DNA of 64,000 bases. Source: Balaenoptera acutorostrata. Its lineage: Eukaryota > Chordata > Mammalia > Artiodactyla > Balaenopteridae. The notes below the pieces were generated by a model. It was not told the DNA's origin. It saw nothing but the letters and a program-made list of their open reading frames with translations, and made no database searches. Positions 33,352 through 44,574 of this stretch are shown here, one piece after another (position 1 is the stretch's first letter; each line of letters opens with the position of its first letter). Location: positions 58,440,668 to 58,504,667 of the forward strand of contig NC_080080.1 in assembly GCF_949987535.1 (NCBI RefSeq). The letters are read 5' to 3'. The translations under genes and the position numbers were made by a program.

Positions 33352-34202
33352 ACAGTGCTGCAATGAACATTGGGGTGCATGTATCCTTTTGGAGCATGTT
33401 TTTCTCTGGATATATGCCCAGGAGTGGGATTGCAGGATCATATGGTAGCTCTAGTTTTAGTTTTTTAAAGAACCTCCATACTGTTCTCCATAGTGGTTGT
33501 ATCAATTTACATTCCCACCAACAGTGCAAGAGGGTTCCCTTTTCTCCACACCCTCTCCAGCATTTATTGTTTGCAGATTTTTTGATGATAGCCATTTTGA
33601 CTGGTGTGAGGTGATATCTCATTATAGTTTTGATTTGCATTTCTCTAAGAATTAGCGATGTTGAGCATCTTTTCATGTGCTTCTTGGCCATCTGTATGTC
33701 TTCTTTGGAGAAATGTCTATTTAGGTCTTCTGCCCATTTTTTGATTGGGTTGTTTGTTTTGTTGATACTAAGCCACATGAGCTGTTTGTAAATTTTTGGA
33801 GACTAATCCCTTGTCGGCCACATCATTTGCAAATATTTTCTCCCATTCTGTGGGTTGTCTTTTCATTTTGTTTATGGTTTCCTCTGCTGTGCAAAAGCTT
33901 TTGAGTTTAATTAGGTCCCTTTTGTTTATATTTGTTTTTATTTCCATTACTCTGGGAGATGGATTGAAAAAGATACTTCTGTGATTTATGACAGAAAGTG
34001 TTCTACCTATGTTTTCCTCTAAGAGTTTTATAGTGTCCAGTCTCACATTTAGGTCTTTAATCCATCTTGAGCTTATTTTTGTGTATGGTGTTAAAGAATT
34101 TTTTAATTTCATTTTTTTTACATATAGCTGTCCAGTTTTCCCAGCACTATTTATTGAAGAGACTGTCTTTCCACTATTGTATAGTCTTGCCTCCTTTGTC
34201 AT
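33352..34202 (-). pseudogene. L1 ORF2 C-terminal remnant
   Basis: Two reverse-strand stretches in different frames, 34202-33768 and 33778-33352, encode the end of the L1 ORF2 protein downstream of the reverse transcriptase. Readable signatures are [35 protein letters not shown] and [19 protein letters not shown]; the last is the region of the C-terminal cysteine motif. A frameshift near 33770 separates them, and the reading then runs into the SINE. It is non-functional but little decayed, consistent with a lineage-specific insertion. Confidence 0.9.
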
Positions 34203-34283
34203 AGATTAATTGACCATAGGTGCATGGGTTTATTTCTGGGCTTTATGTCCTGTTCCATTGATCTATATTTCTATTCTATTACT

Positions 34284-34789
34284 CAGTCATTAAAAAGAAT
34301 GAAATAATGCCATTTGCAGCAACATGGATGGACCTAGAGATTCTCATACTGAGTGAAGTAAGTCAGACAGAGAAAGAGAAATATAGTATGATATTGCTTA
34401 TATGTGGAATCTATTGATAAAAAGCAATGATACAAATGAATTTATTTACAAAACAGAAACAGACTCACAGACTTAGAGAATGAACTTATGGTTACCAGGG
34501 GTGGGGGGGTGGCGGGGAAGGGTGGGGAGAAGTTATAGGGAGTTTGGAATTGACATGTACAGACTGCTATATTTAAAATGGATAACCAACAAGGACCTAC
34601 TGTATAGCACAGGGAACTCTGCTCAATATTATGTAACAACCTAAATGGGAAAAGAATTTGAAAAAGAATAGATACATGTATATGTATAACTGAATCACTT
34701 TGCTGTACACCTGAAACTAACACAACACTGTTAATCAACTGCACTCCAATATAAAATAAAAAGTTAAACAAAACAAAACAAAGAAAAAC
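34284..34789 (+). mobile_element. L1 (cetartiodactyl lineage): forward 3' segment
   Basis: It starts at the ORF2 tail ('aatgaaataatgccatttgc' at 34299). Next come the G-rich tract 34500-34534, the lineage 3' end with 'cctactgtatagcacaggga' at 34597 and an A-rich tail with (AAAC)n to 34789. Confidence 0.93.
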
Positions 34790-34805
34790 CAAATAACCTA
34801 CTTTG

Positions 34806-35300
34806 AATATTTGAGTCACAAATCTGTAAATCAGGAGTGTGATTCTGTAGTCCTGTAATTCAGCTGGAATACATGGTAAAACTTACAAAGACATTTTCAG
34901 TAAATGTCCATCTTTCTCTTTTAGATAAACTATCTTTCAGCAGAAAAAAAGGTTTCGTCTGTGATACATGCTTAAAATATTCCTCTTAAAATGACATTGT
35001 TACATGTAGGAATTTGTTTCCTCCATTCCTAATCAAAAGTACTTGACATTTTAAGTTCTAGTTTATCTTGTTTGATCTTATACTAGACATATAGTACTCT
35101 AAGTAGGAGGGCTGGTCTAAATTTTGACCCTTACAAGAAGTGTGTGTTGTTACTAATAGTCATATTACTATAAAAATAAGATTTCCTTATGTGTTTGAAA
35201 CATTTCTTTCTTTCTTTTGCTCAGTAGCTAACTTTTAGGTAGGCTTTCTGATGTAATGATAGTATCAAATGATCCAGAAAACAGTGGGGAATATTCTCAG
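34806..35300. other. Unassigned AT-rich DNA
   Basis: Nothing recognised. Confidence 0.4.
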
Positions 35301-35390
35301 TGGCCTGTAGGCCTCTCCAGAGTGCTGATTGAGTGTCCTCACAACATGGCTACTAGGTTCTCCACAGAACTAGAGCCTGTGCCCTTTTCT
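35300..35390 (-). repeat. MLT1 LTR fragment
   Basis: 'attgagtgtcctcacaacat' at about 35326 followed by 'ggttctccacagaactagag' is an internal MLT1 segment in reverse, similar to part of the copy at 36513-37033. Confidence 0.55.
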
Positions 35391-35689
35391 GAAGGCTAAA
35401 TGTGAGGAGCAATGGCCTATCTGTCTACTGATTTGGCCTTGGAGGAATTTGCTTGACATTCTCTAGAAACGGTTTATTTCTATCAATAGGGTTTTTTTCA
35501 TATTCTGTTCTGACCAGCTGACTTGTCATAAATGAGTGGATTGGCAGCTGTTTACAACTTTATTTAAAGAATACTAGTTCCTATAGTATGAAAGTGGTTT
35601 GAAGAAGTAATGCTATTAGACCCTTAGCAAAACAAAGTACATCTTTTGTTTTTGTTTTCTGATGTAACTGTATTCTAGATTAGCTAATA
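35391..35689. other. Unassigned DNA
   Basis: Nothing recognised. Confidence 0.4.
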
Positions 35690-36512
35690 AAACAATGCAA
35701 GAACTTCCACTTCTCGTAAGGGTGAAAATTTAGGCCAGTCCTCCTACTGAGAACAATAAAAGCTGGAGAAAATATACTTGCTTGGAATTGCTTGGAGACA
35801 TCAGAGATCTAACAAGGCAGAATTATGGGAAAGACATGGAAAATAAGAAAATCTAGAGAGGTGAGCCTGCCATAAGGGGCCACTTTTTCACTCAGATATC
35901 TGCTGACCCCAGAAAACATACCTGAAAGGCTGAGAAACTGAACAGGGCTCCTGACAGCCCTATGGAATAGAGGAATAAAACTGGAGTCTAGAACCCTCCA
36001 AAGCTGGGGTGAGTCTGGTAAATACCCCAGGCTTTGGATTTGAGACACTAAATAGCTACCCACTAGGAGTAAGAATGAACTGTAAGTAGACTATCCTCTC
36101 AGAGCCTGAAGCTCAACTTCAAGTCATTTTTAATCCTTGAAATTGAATCAAGCTGATCTCAGATTGCTAGTTTCTAAACCTGCTGATAGCAAAGTGAAGT
36201 CTCTCTCAAGGAAGAGAATGTCATCAAGGTCTCAAATTATTTCTACAAATTTTCACATACCATGTCCACTATTTTAATAATAGTCAGGCTCATGAGGAGA
36301 TAAAACAGTACGGATGAAAAAACCAGAAAAATAGAAGGTAATGGAAACATGGGGCTTCACATAATAAATTTAGCACACACAGACTTTTAAAAAATACTCT
36401 TAATATGTTCTGTGAGATTTTTTAAAAGACTGGAAATTTTAGAGGAGAACTAGAAACTATACAAAATGAACCAACTGAAAAATTCAAGAACTGTATTTTA
36501 AAACTTGATTGA
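35690..36512 (+). mobile_element. Old L1M LINE, 5' region and ORF1 front
   Basis: The text resembles the old L1ME/L1M 5' region ending in ORF1: 'aatagtcaggctcatgagga' at 36279, then 'aggagaactagaaactatac' at 36443. It is interrupted by an MLT1 LTR and resumes at 37034. No intact frame. Confidence 0.72.
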
Positions 36513-37033
36513 TGGGTGGATTAGCTATTTATTGCTATTTAACAAATCATCCCAAGACTTAGTAACTTAAAGCAGCAATAATCACTTAATCTTTCTCATA
36601 GTTTCTGTGAGTCAGAAATTCAGGAAGTCTCTTATGAGGTTTCCATCAGATATTGGCTGGGGGACAGTTATCTAAAGACATAACTGGGGCTGGAGCCATC
36701 TTGAGGGGGTTCACTCATATGGATGGGAAGTTGGTTCCTTTCAATGTGAGCTTCTCCAAGGAACTACTTGAGTGTCCTCATGACATGGTGGCTGGTTTTC
36801 CACAGAACTAGAAATCCAGTAGCATGAGGCAGAAGATTCAATGCTTTTGATGACCTAACCTCAAACGTCTCACACCACCACTTCTGATATACCCTATGAT
36901 ATTCTGTCATACCTATCTGGTCATACAGATCAGCACTGATCTAATGTAAGAGGAAGCTACCCATGGGTGTAAATACTAGATGGTGAGGATTTTGGGGGTT
37001 GGAGGGCCCACTTGTTAACTGGCTACCGTGAGT
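36513..37033 (-). mobile_element. MLT1-class LTR inserted in L1M, antisense
   Basis: 'gctatttattgctatttaac' at 36523, 'catagtttctgtgagtcaga' at 36597 and 'cttgagtgtcctcatgacat' at 36767 give the MLT1 order in reverse. The right end is diverged and its limit approximate. Confidence 0.8.
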
Positions 37034-37300
37034 AGACACAGCAGAAGAATTAGTAAACAGGGAAAGGAAATTAGTGAACAGAATAGAATACAAAGAAACA
37101 AAAGGATAGAAAATCCAGAAGAGGGGGTATGGATATAACATGTAATAGGATTTTCAGAGGAGAGGAGAGAGATTAAGGCAGAAGCAGTATTTGAAGAGAT
37201 AACAACTGTGAATCTCCCAAAACTGATGAAAGGTAGCAAGGTACAAATTCAAGAAGCCCTATGAATTCCAAGCAGGATAAAAGTGCAAAACCATTGTCTC
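37034..37300 (+). pseudogene. Old L1M LINE, ORF1 continuation
   Basis: 'cagaggagaggagagagatt' at 37154, 'gaagcagtatttgaagagat' at 37181 and 'cccaaaactgatgaaaggta' at 37217 are L1 ORF1-coding sequence, collinear with the part before the LTR. Stops prevent translation. Confidence 0.78.
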
Positions 37301-39424
37301 TCCCACACTATATGCACATATAATTGGTCTTTGCTTAAAATTTTTAGCCTCTGTTTGAAAACATTATTGCTGGTTTGAATGCGTTGTTCATTTTTATAAT
37401 TTTGGAAAAGTCCTGCCTTAATATGATGTGAGAGTTTGGTATTGTTTGTGTTTCATTCTTAATTGTTCCTAGTCCTTGGTTCTTAGCCTTTGGATCAGCC
37501 TGAAGCACTATATAAAAGGAAAATGTGCATTATGACAAAGAATAAAACTCTCATTAATTTGATGTTATCTAACTATCTAGCATTCAACTATTACTAACTG
37601 GTACTTTCATACATGTAGAAAGCAGTGACAGTTGAAATTTATGAAAATGATTTTGAAGTATTGAAATCCCATCAGAATCTTTCTTTTAACATTATGATGT
37701 ATTTATTATATTTGAGGGGTTCAATACATCATCATGTAATCCAGTTGGTTAGAAATTGACCATGTGTATAACATTGGTAACTGAGTATCTGAATAACCAC
37801 AGACACCATTCCTTGGCCATGCTGTATCAACAACAGTTAACCTGATATATACCTGACTTTTGTTTAGAAACACTGCCACTTTTGCTTCTACTAGTTGTTT
37901 TCAAATGGCAATTATTTTAAGTGATGGCAAGAATTTAACAATAGAAATTGATTAACATCAAGCCCCCAAAATGTTGGGGGGATTGGTATGGATTGTCCAT
38001 TTAGAGGATGCTGTCCATTTCGAGATGGAATCTGGTTCTTGTTCATGACAGGTAGGGACAGATGGCCATTCCAGCTTAACGAGTAATTTGGTAGCTGTCA
38101 TAAGGAAGCAACTACCTTAAAACAGATTAGATTTAGCCCATTATCTCCTAGACTGGCCTCTCTTTTGTTCAAAAAAAATCCTCAGATGAACTTGTTTTTC
38201 TCTAAATATAAGAGCATTTAAAATAAGTGTCTTAAGAAGTCAGTTTCAGTTATCAAACTATATGATTCTATTTGTTTCTTCAAAGTTTAATAAAAAACTT
38301 GGGCATATGAGGCATCCATATTACACCTTTCATTTCCTAATCTGTAACAAATTCAACTCATGTTGTTTGACGGTTTTCAACTTCATTACAAAGATTGACT
38401 TCGTCCTAGTATAAACCACGAGCTTTACTGTACCAGGGCAAAGTTCAGAAGTAATGTTGTTTGTAAACATCCAGTTTAAAATAGTGGGGAAGGAGATGCT
38501 CCCACAGTTGGAGAAAATAAATCTAACCTTTGTAATTAGAAATTAAAATATATTTTTTACTGTTGGTAATTATTATGGTTTATCATCTGAGACCACAAAT
38601 AGCTAAATCCACACCTGGTATGAAGGCTTGCTAAACCAATGCAGCGTGATTTCAGATATCATGAAGTGTACAAACAATATTTTCTGGCAGTATGTGTACT
38701 TCTCCTCTTAAGTGTAAGAGAAGAAATGCTTTCATAGGAATTACAGTTTTTAAGTCTACTTCCCCGCCCTGTGACTGAAGCTTAAAGTTCCTTTCTTCGT
38801 GCATCTCCCCAGGAATGTTCTGTTTCTGGTACCCTATGGCACAGATTTTGGTGCTGTTAAAAATCAAGCTGCCTAATTAGTTTAATAGGGGTTAGAACTG
38901 GTCATGTAATTTTATAGACAGATATCTTAGGCACAGATAAGAAGTCGCCCTCCAGGTGATTCTGTGCGATAGGGCTGATCAGAAATTTGATCCTGGCTCT
39001 GGGGGGGTTCCCGTAGTAATCAAAATCTATTCTCCATGGGTGAGATTTCGTTATACCTAATCAGCCCAGATTTAATGAATTCTCACACATAGTGTATAGA
39101 TTCTGTATTCCTTTGGAATCCCCCAGAGCCATGACTGCGCTTCTGATCAGTGATCATCTCTACAGCTGAACTGAAGTGCTCAGTTACCTGCCAACTGGGT
39201 GATGCTTCCACACTGCAACCAGTGTTGGAACGAAAATGCTTGAAAGAGAGTGGGCTGGGAGTGAAAGTGTTTCTGCTGGAAAAAATCTTCCGCAGAATTC
39301 ACAGAAAAGTGATCGGTTCCCACTTAATCCAGTGAAACATGGTTACTCTCTGCGAACCAAGAGGACGCCAGGTTTCAAGCACCAAGAAGGGGATTCTAGG
39401 TTTCTACCCTTAGTCATCCTGCCC
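37301..39424. other. Unassigned DNA
   Basis: About 2.1 kb in which I see no named repeat and no exon. Short frames at 38652-38867 (reverse) and 39150-39481 (forward) lack recognisable domains. Low repeat density makes this stretch a candidate for conserved non-coding sequence. Confidence 0.45.
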
Positions 39425-39662
39425 TGCTCTTTACTGAGCACACCAGGCACTAGGTTCAGAACTGTGCTTTATCTTATTTGATCTTCACAATAACGCAATG
39501 AGGAGTGTGTTATCACTCCCATTTTACAGATAAGAAAACTGAGGCTCAAAGCCTTTGAGTCTATTGCACGAGGCCACCGAACTTTTGTAGTAGAGCTTGG
39601 ACCCAAACCTAAATCCTCCAGACCCTCAAACCCTACACACAACCATTATGCCATATCACATT
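39425..39662 (-). repeat. MIR SINE, antisense
   Basis: 'cattttacagataagaaaac' at 39520 and 'ctgaggctcaaagcctttga' at 39539 form the reversed MIR core. The copy is nearly complete. Confidence 0.9.
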
Positions 39663-39704
39663 TCCTCTCCTTTCAGCAGTTTTCATCCCACCTTCTCTGT
39701 CTAC

Positions 39705-40514
39705 TCTTCCTTGTCCTCCACTGGCATCTGAAGTGAGGCAAGGGGCTCAGTCACCCAAGATTGCCCCCCTACTTCCAACGCCAATCACAAGTCTAGGTTT
39801 TACCTGTACTTCTAAGCAATCAGGTACAAATCAAAGCTTCCCACAACCCCTTCCTCAGGTTCATTTAATTTGCTAGAGCAGTTCACAGGACTTGGGGAAA
39901 ACAGTTTACCTACTGTTTACCAGTTTATTATAAAAGGACCAGGGGAGGGGGTTGGAGGAGGGATGGAGTGGGAGGTTGAGGTCAGCAGATGTAGGCTTTT
40001 ATATATGGAATGGATAAGCAGTAAGGTCCTACTGTATGGCACAGAGAGGTATGTTCAGTGTCCTGTGATAAACCATAATGGAAAAGAATAATTGTAAAGA
40101 GAATGTATATAAAAATAAATAAATAAAAGGATCAGATAAAGGATACAGATGGAAGAGATGCACAGGGCAAGGTGTGTGGGAAGGGGCAAGGAGCGTCTCC
40201 ATGTGTTCATGAACCTGGAAGCTCTCTGAACTTTGGGGGATTTTTATTTTTATTTTCACATAGGCATGATCCATTATTAACTCCGTTTCCAGCCCCTGTC
40301 GCCTCTCTGGAGACTGGGGGGTAGGGCTGAAATTTTCAAGCTCCTGATCATTGCTTGGTCTTTCTGGTGACCGGAGCCCACCCAGGAGCCCACCAGGAGT
40401 TACCCCATTAGAGCAAAAGACACTCCTATCACCCAGGAAATTCCAAGGGATTTAGGAGCTCTGTGCTAGGAACCAGGGGCAGAGATGAATATATATTTTT
40501 TCTACTATTTCACA
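39705..40514 (-). mobile_element. Retroviral-type LTR, antisense, family shared with 59530-60415
   Basis: Reading the reverse strand, the LTR starts TGTGAAATAGTAG at 40514. It passes 'cacagagctcctaaatccct' (reverse of about 40450), 'gaagctctccaggttc'-type sequence and a 'taataaactggtaaacagta' polyadenylation-like block near 39920. It is split by a small L1 at 39943-40122. The gene-order landmarks match the LTR at 59530-60415 in opposite orientation. I do not assign a database name. No coding sequence is present. Confidence 0.75.
39943..40122 (+). mobile_element. Short L1 3' end (cetartiodactyl lineage)
   Basis: 'ggcttttatatatggaatgg' at 39992 and 'cctgtgataaaccataatgg' at 40062 are the lineage L1 3' end. 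A 13-bp TSD with one mismatch (ataaaaggaccag / ataaaaggatcag) at 39930-39942 and 40123-40135 defines it. Only 180 bp of L1 was copied. Confidence 0.92.
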
Positions 40515-40704
40515 GCAGGTTCTTATTAAATACTCCTCTCCCCGCCATTCCCCTTTACAAGATGGGGTGTCTAATGAGGTGAGAAATGCCAAGCGTGGCA
40601 GATACCCCAGCTTTGGCCTGTGATTTCTTGGGGGAAACAATCCTCTCCTCTCTATTTTATTGAGTTGTTATTACACAGTACCATGCATGGGCCTGTTCTG
40701 GGGC

Positions 40705-40992
40705 CTACAGAGCAAGGTAGCATAGTGATTAACAATATGGGCTTTGGACTGGAATCCCTTGGCTTTGCCAATTGCTGCTGTCTGACCTTGGCAAATTACC
40801 TACCTCTCCAGGCCTCAGTTTGCTCATGTTTAAAGTGTATATATGTGTGTATGTGAGGTGGGGAGAGGGAATGGGGGATATGCCTACTTTGTAAGGTTGT
40901 AATAGGGACTAAATTAGATAACATATATAAAACATTTAGTACAGTTCCTAGTATACAGTGAGCTAAATAAATGATGATTATTACTGTTCTTT
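40705..40992 (+). repeat. MIR SINE
   Basis: 'gtagcatagtgattaacaat' at 40717 and 'ctctccaggcctcagtttgc' at 40804 identify the left part; the 3' half is at 40895-40990. A TG-rich insert at 40840-40880 breaks the core. Confidence 0.85.
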
Positions 40993-41279
40993 AATATTAT
41001 TGCTATGGTTATTCTTTTTATACTCTTCGGCTAAAATAACTTTAAAGAAACACCGAGACTATCTCTTGCCATTTTAATTGGACCCTGTTTTTGAAGAAAG
41101 CCGCTTACCTTCCTAGTCTGATAAGGGCAGTAATCAGTGACTTATTTACTGATAAGCTCTGTTTTCCTTTGGCACAGAAGCTGATCGTAACGCAGGCAGC
41201 GTGTTCTGTTTCCCACGACACCTTTGAATAAAATGCCATTTCCTCAGGAACAGCTAGAAATACCGATGCTAATTTTTCC
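40993..41279. other. Unassigned DNA
   Basis: Nothing recognised. Confidence 0.4.
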
Positions 41280-41560
41280 TGAGCTCAGGAAAAGCAAGAG
41301 CGCTCCCACTGCGGTGGGCTGAAGGAGCTCTCCAGAAGCATTACGTCATCCTAATTTGCACTGCCAGGGGATGAGCTCATGGGGCGGGGTCTCACGGGGC
41401 TGCAGCTGTGCCGGTTCCTCACTTGCAGGATGTGCGGCCTCCAACTTGCCTCTCCCTGCTGCCCGCTCCACCCACCCACTGCCGCCTGCGCCACACAAGA
41501 GGCACTGCGTGATGAATGCTTTAAAACGGGAGGTGAAGTCCTGCAAAATATAATCAGGCA
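41280..41560. promoter_or_regulatory. Candidate regulatory patch (CRE-like site, GC box, E-box)
   Basis: The patch is clearly more GC-rich than its surroundings and contains no recognisable repeat. It holds a TTACGTCAT (CREB/ATF-like) site at 41341-41349, a GGGCGGGG (Sp1/KLF-type) box at 41382-41389 and a CAGCTG E-box just after. These motifs occur together in many mammalian enhancers and promoters, but motif presence alone proves nothing. Overlapping frames of 65-92 codons on both strands are without known domains. Confidence 0.3.
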
Positions 41561-41618
41561 TCAGAAGGCACAGAAAAGGCAAACTGCATTTTCGTCATTT
41601 TGTATTACTTTAGAAAGA

Positions 41619-41635
41619 ACACACACACACACACA
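41619..41635 (+). repeat. (CA)n microsatellite, short
   Basis: About eight AC units. Confidence 0.95.
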
Positions 41636-41894
41636 ATTGCAGAACAGTTGTCAATGAGAAGAGACTTGTGTTGGTTGTCTTTGCATCTCTTTGTCTAGAG
41701 CGGCATCTTTCCGCTTTTGTGCTTCACGCAACAGCTTGATCTATGGCTGAACCCAGGCTGGATCTGAGAGGATCACAAGTCTGGCCCTGAGCCATAGCTG
41801 TGGCAAGGTCGAAACATGCGAGCCATTTCCCCTTCTTTTCATTATTATATGTATTGTGAGTATATTTATACTCCTGCTAATCTACCTGGCAGTA

Positions 41895-42150
41895 TAGGGA
41901 AGGGTTAAACATACAGACTTTAGAGTCAGGCAGCCTGAGCCTGGATCTCAATACAGACACATGCACTATCTTTAGGACAGTGAGAACTGTCACCTCTGCA
42001 AGCCTCAGTTTTCCACCTACAAAATGGGGATAATAGTGAAGACTAGATCAGAAGACTGCTGCAGACATTAAATGAATATTGCATGGTAATCACTAAGCAC
42101 AGTGCCTGGTCCATGGAATGTACTCAATAAATTGTGAGCGATCATTAATA
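41895..42150 (+). repeat. MIR SINE
   Basis: 'cagactttagagtcaggcag' at 41914, 'gcaagcctcagttttccacc' at 41999 and 'gaatgtactcaataaattgt' at 42117 give a complete MIR order. Confidence 0.9.
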
Positions 42151-42304
42151 AGATAAACATGCTCAACTGCTCTATTAACCAGTCACTGCAAGAGAATATA
42201 TATATGTACAAATATATATCTTTAAAATATAAATTGGAAGGTGGATGTAAATGTATTATAAGATATACTTCCAAGGAAATTACTCATTCATGAAAAAGAC
42301 CTGT

Positions 42305-42449
42305 TTTGTTTTTTACCTTTTATTATAGAAATTTTCAAACATACACTGAAATCTAATCATATACTCAACCCCTTACATACCCATCACCCCAGTTCAACAA
42401 TCATCAACATTTTGGCAGCTTTGTTTCATCTACTCCCCACCCTTTCTTT
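42305..42449. repeat. Old dispersed repeat, left part (family unnamed)
   Basis: 'attatagaaattttcaaaca' at 42324 and 'cccatcaccccagttcaaca' at 42380 are a pattern common in mammalian genomes. The sequence continues after the SINE at 42813. I cannot assign it to a class. Confidence 0.5.
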
Positions 42450-42812
42450 TTTTAAAAAAAACATTTTTTAAAATTTATTTATTTATTTATTTTTGGCATT
42501 GGGTCTCAGTTGCTGCACGTGGGCTTTCTCTAGTTGCAGAGAGAGGGGGCTACTCTTCGCTGTGGTTTGCAGGCTTCTCATTGCGGTGGTTTCTCTTGTT
42601 GCAGAGCACAGGCTCTAGGCTCACAGGCTTCAGTAGTTGTGGCACGCAGGCTCAGTAGTTGTGACTTACGGGCTCTAGAGCGCAGGCTCAGTAGTTGTGG
42701 TGCACGGGCGCAGTTGCTCTACGGCATGTGGGATCTTCCAGGACCAGGGATCGAACCTGTGTCCCATGCATTGGCAGGCGGATTCTTAACCACTGCGCAC
42801 CAGGGAAGTCCC
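42450..42812 (-). mobile_element. CHR-2-type SINE, antisense
   Basis: The T/ATTT-rich tail is at 42450-42492. The body shows repeated 'caggctcagtagttgtg' units, and the tRNA head is at 42740-42812 ('ggatcgaacctgtgtcc', 'accagggaagtccc'). A shared ctttctttt on each side (about 42441 and 42818) is the likely TSD. The long forward frame at 42534-43067 is this SINE plus flank, not a gene. Confidence 0.93.
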
Positions 42813-43075
42813 ACACGCTTTCTTTTCAAGTGGAGTATTTTAAGGGCAAATCCCAGATATTATATCATTGTACCTGTAATACTTGAGTATGCGCCTCTAA
42901 CAGAAAAGGATTTTATTTTTAATTTAACCCTACAACATAAAATAATTCCTTATTATCATCTGATGTCCGGTCCATATTCAAATTTCCACAATTATTCAAA
43001 AGTGTTTTCTTATACCTTAAAAAAAAAATCACAGAAAATGTTCCTCAATGCGTTTCTAAATATGTGAATTCTTGG
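42813..43075. repeat. Old dispersed repeat, right part
   Basis: 'gggcaaatcccagatattat' at 42844 and 'ccatattcaaatttccacaa' at 42972 continue the element begun at 42305. Confidence 0.5.
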
Positions 43076-43720
43076 CTTTTTCAGAGATAAATTTCAAACA
43101 TTAATAAACACAGATATTGATATTCATGCAGTAGGACCAAAACAGATTACTAATTTGTTTTTGTTAATTGTTAATCTGAATGATTTGTCTTAAAGTAAGA
43201 GGTTCTGTATTGGTTAGAATGACTAAATAAATAATGAATATGTGTTAATTTTTTAGTAGTTAATTTTATATCTGTGATTCAGATGGCCAGTATTTTAATG
43301 TGCTCGTTATCTAAGCATATGACTTTAAAATCTTACTTAAACCAACACTTAGTGTATAAACAAGATCATAATTTATTCTTTTTGCTGCAGATACTAGCTT
43401 GTTTCATCTTAATTTAATGTCTGTAAATCACTATACAGTAGAAATTTATTTGGAAAGTATTTTAACGCTCAGATTGCCAATAGCTGTTTTTGGTTAAATG
43501 TAAACATTTAATTTAACTTTCAGAAAATACATCTTTTTCCATTTAAGGGGAAGCTCTGTATGGCTCCTGATGTGTTTAAAATTCATATAATCAGTGTTAC
43601 AGTACGTCTCCAGGGAGGCATGAGTTATGTCCACAAAAATTTATGTGTATGCTCTATTTTTCATAAAGGATATAGTCTCTCACTGCTGAACATAAGTTCC
43701 CAGGATGACATCATATTCTT
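43076..43720. other. Unassigned AT-rich DNA
   Basis: Nothing recognised. Confidence 0.4.
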
Positions 43721-43724
43721 CTTT

Positions 43725-44315
43725 GACAAGTCAAGGTCACTCAAAGCCTCTGTGATCTGGCCTCATTCCTTCCCTAGCAGTATCCCCCATAACTTCCTCT
43801 TTCCCCCATCCCCCATATACCTAAGACTCCAGCTGTGTTGGACAACTGGCCATTCTCTTTGTGCTTTTCCATCCCTGCTCTTCTTCTCAAGCTATTCCAC
43901 ATACCTGGGGCAGAGTTGCCAAACTTAGTAAATAAAAATACAGGAGGCCCAGTTAATTTTGAATCTCAGATAAACAATGAATACATTTTTAGTGTAAGTA
44001 TATCCCCAATATTGCATGGGACATACTAATACAAAAATGTTATTTGCTGTTTATCTGAAATTGAAATTTAACTGAGGGTCCCGGGTTTTGTCTGGTGATG
44101 CTAACCTAAGGAAACTTTTCAAGGGCTGGCTTTTCTTCCAAGTAGCCTTCCTGAGTGCCACCCTGCTACCACAGCGTTTTGCTGGAACCTCTAATTACAT
44201 ATAGAAGCACCCCAGTATTTTTTAACTAGTCGTATGTATGTGTGTCTCCTTACTACTTCATAGCACAAACACTGTGTCTTATTCCTAGAGTTCTAGGATT
44301 TAGCATTTACACCCC
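43725..44315 (+). repeat. L2 LINE 3' region, split by a MITE
   Basis: 'ctgtgatctggcctcattcc' at 43751, 'tccctgctcttcttctcaag' at 43873, then after the MITE 'gtagccttcctgagtgccac' at 44142 and 'cactgtgtcttattcctaga' at 44270 follow L2 order. Confidence 0.78.
43915..44095. mobile_element. Palindromic MITE (hAT-like), about 180 bp
   Basis: The left arm, about 43940-44005, and right arm, about 44018-44084, are imperfect reverse complements over about 66 bp. Both contain cagataaac / gtttatctg and the attttt..agta block. The small centre includes 'caatattgcatggg'. The structure and its location inside an L2 indicate a non-autonomous DNA transposon of the known long-palindrome type. Confidence 0.8.
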
Positions 44316-44429
44316 ACTCCCCCTTCCCACTCCAGAGGTTAGATAACATTAACCCCTCACAGCATTTTTCCCAGTGCTTTTGGGGTTTTTTGTTTTGTTT
44401 TGTTTTCTTCATGTAAATCTGTATGGCCT

Positions 44430-44562
44430 ATATTCACCATTATTGATTCCTAACAATGTACCAGGCAGTATAATAAGCAGTGGAGGTAAAGAGGCAAATT
44501 AGATAAGTTCTGACCATTAGGAACTCACAGCTCATGGTCTCAAGGTAGAAACACATAACTAG
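44430..44562 (-). repeat. L2 LINE 3' fragment, antisense
   Basis: 'caatgtaccaggcagtataa' at 44454, 'gtggaggtaaagaggcaaat' and 'gaactcacagctcatggtct' are the reversed L2 tail. Confidence 0.78.
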
Positions 44563-44574
44563 ATAGGTATTTTG

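Larger units (their letters stand above)
33113..34283 (-). mobile_element. L1 (cetartiodactyl lineage): inverted 5' segment
   Basis: This is the ORF2 C-terminal half of an L1 in reverse. At 34284 the sequence switches to forward-strand L1, so the two parts form one insertion with a 5' inversion. A 16-bp TSD with two mismatches (caaataa..tactttg) lies at 33097-33112 and 34790-34805, enclosing both segments. Confidence 0.92.

Noticed and set aside
33257..33778. 173-codon reverse frame as a possible gene
   Set aside because: It is the C-terminus of L1 ORF2 running into a SINE.
42534..43067. 177-codon forward open frame
   Set aside because: More than half is an antisense CHR-2 SINE and the rest is an old dispersed repeat.
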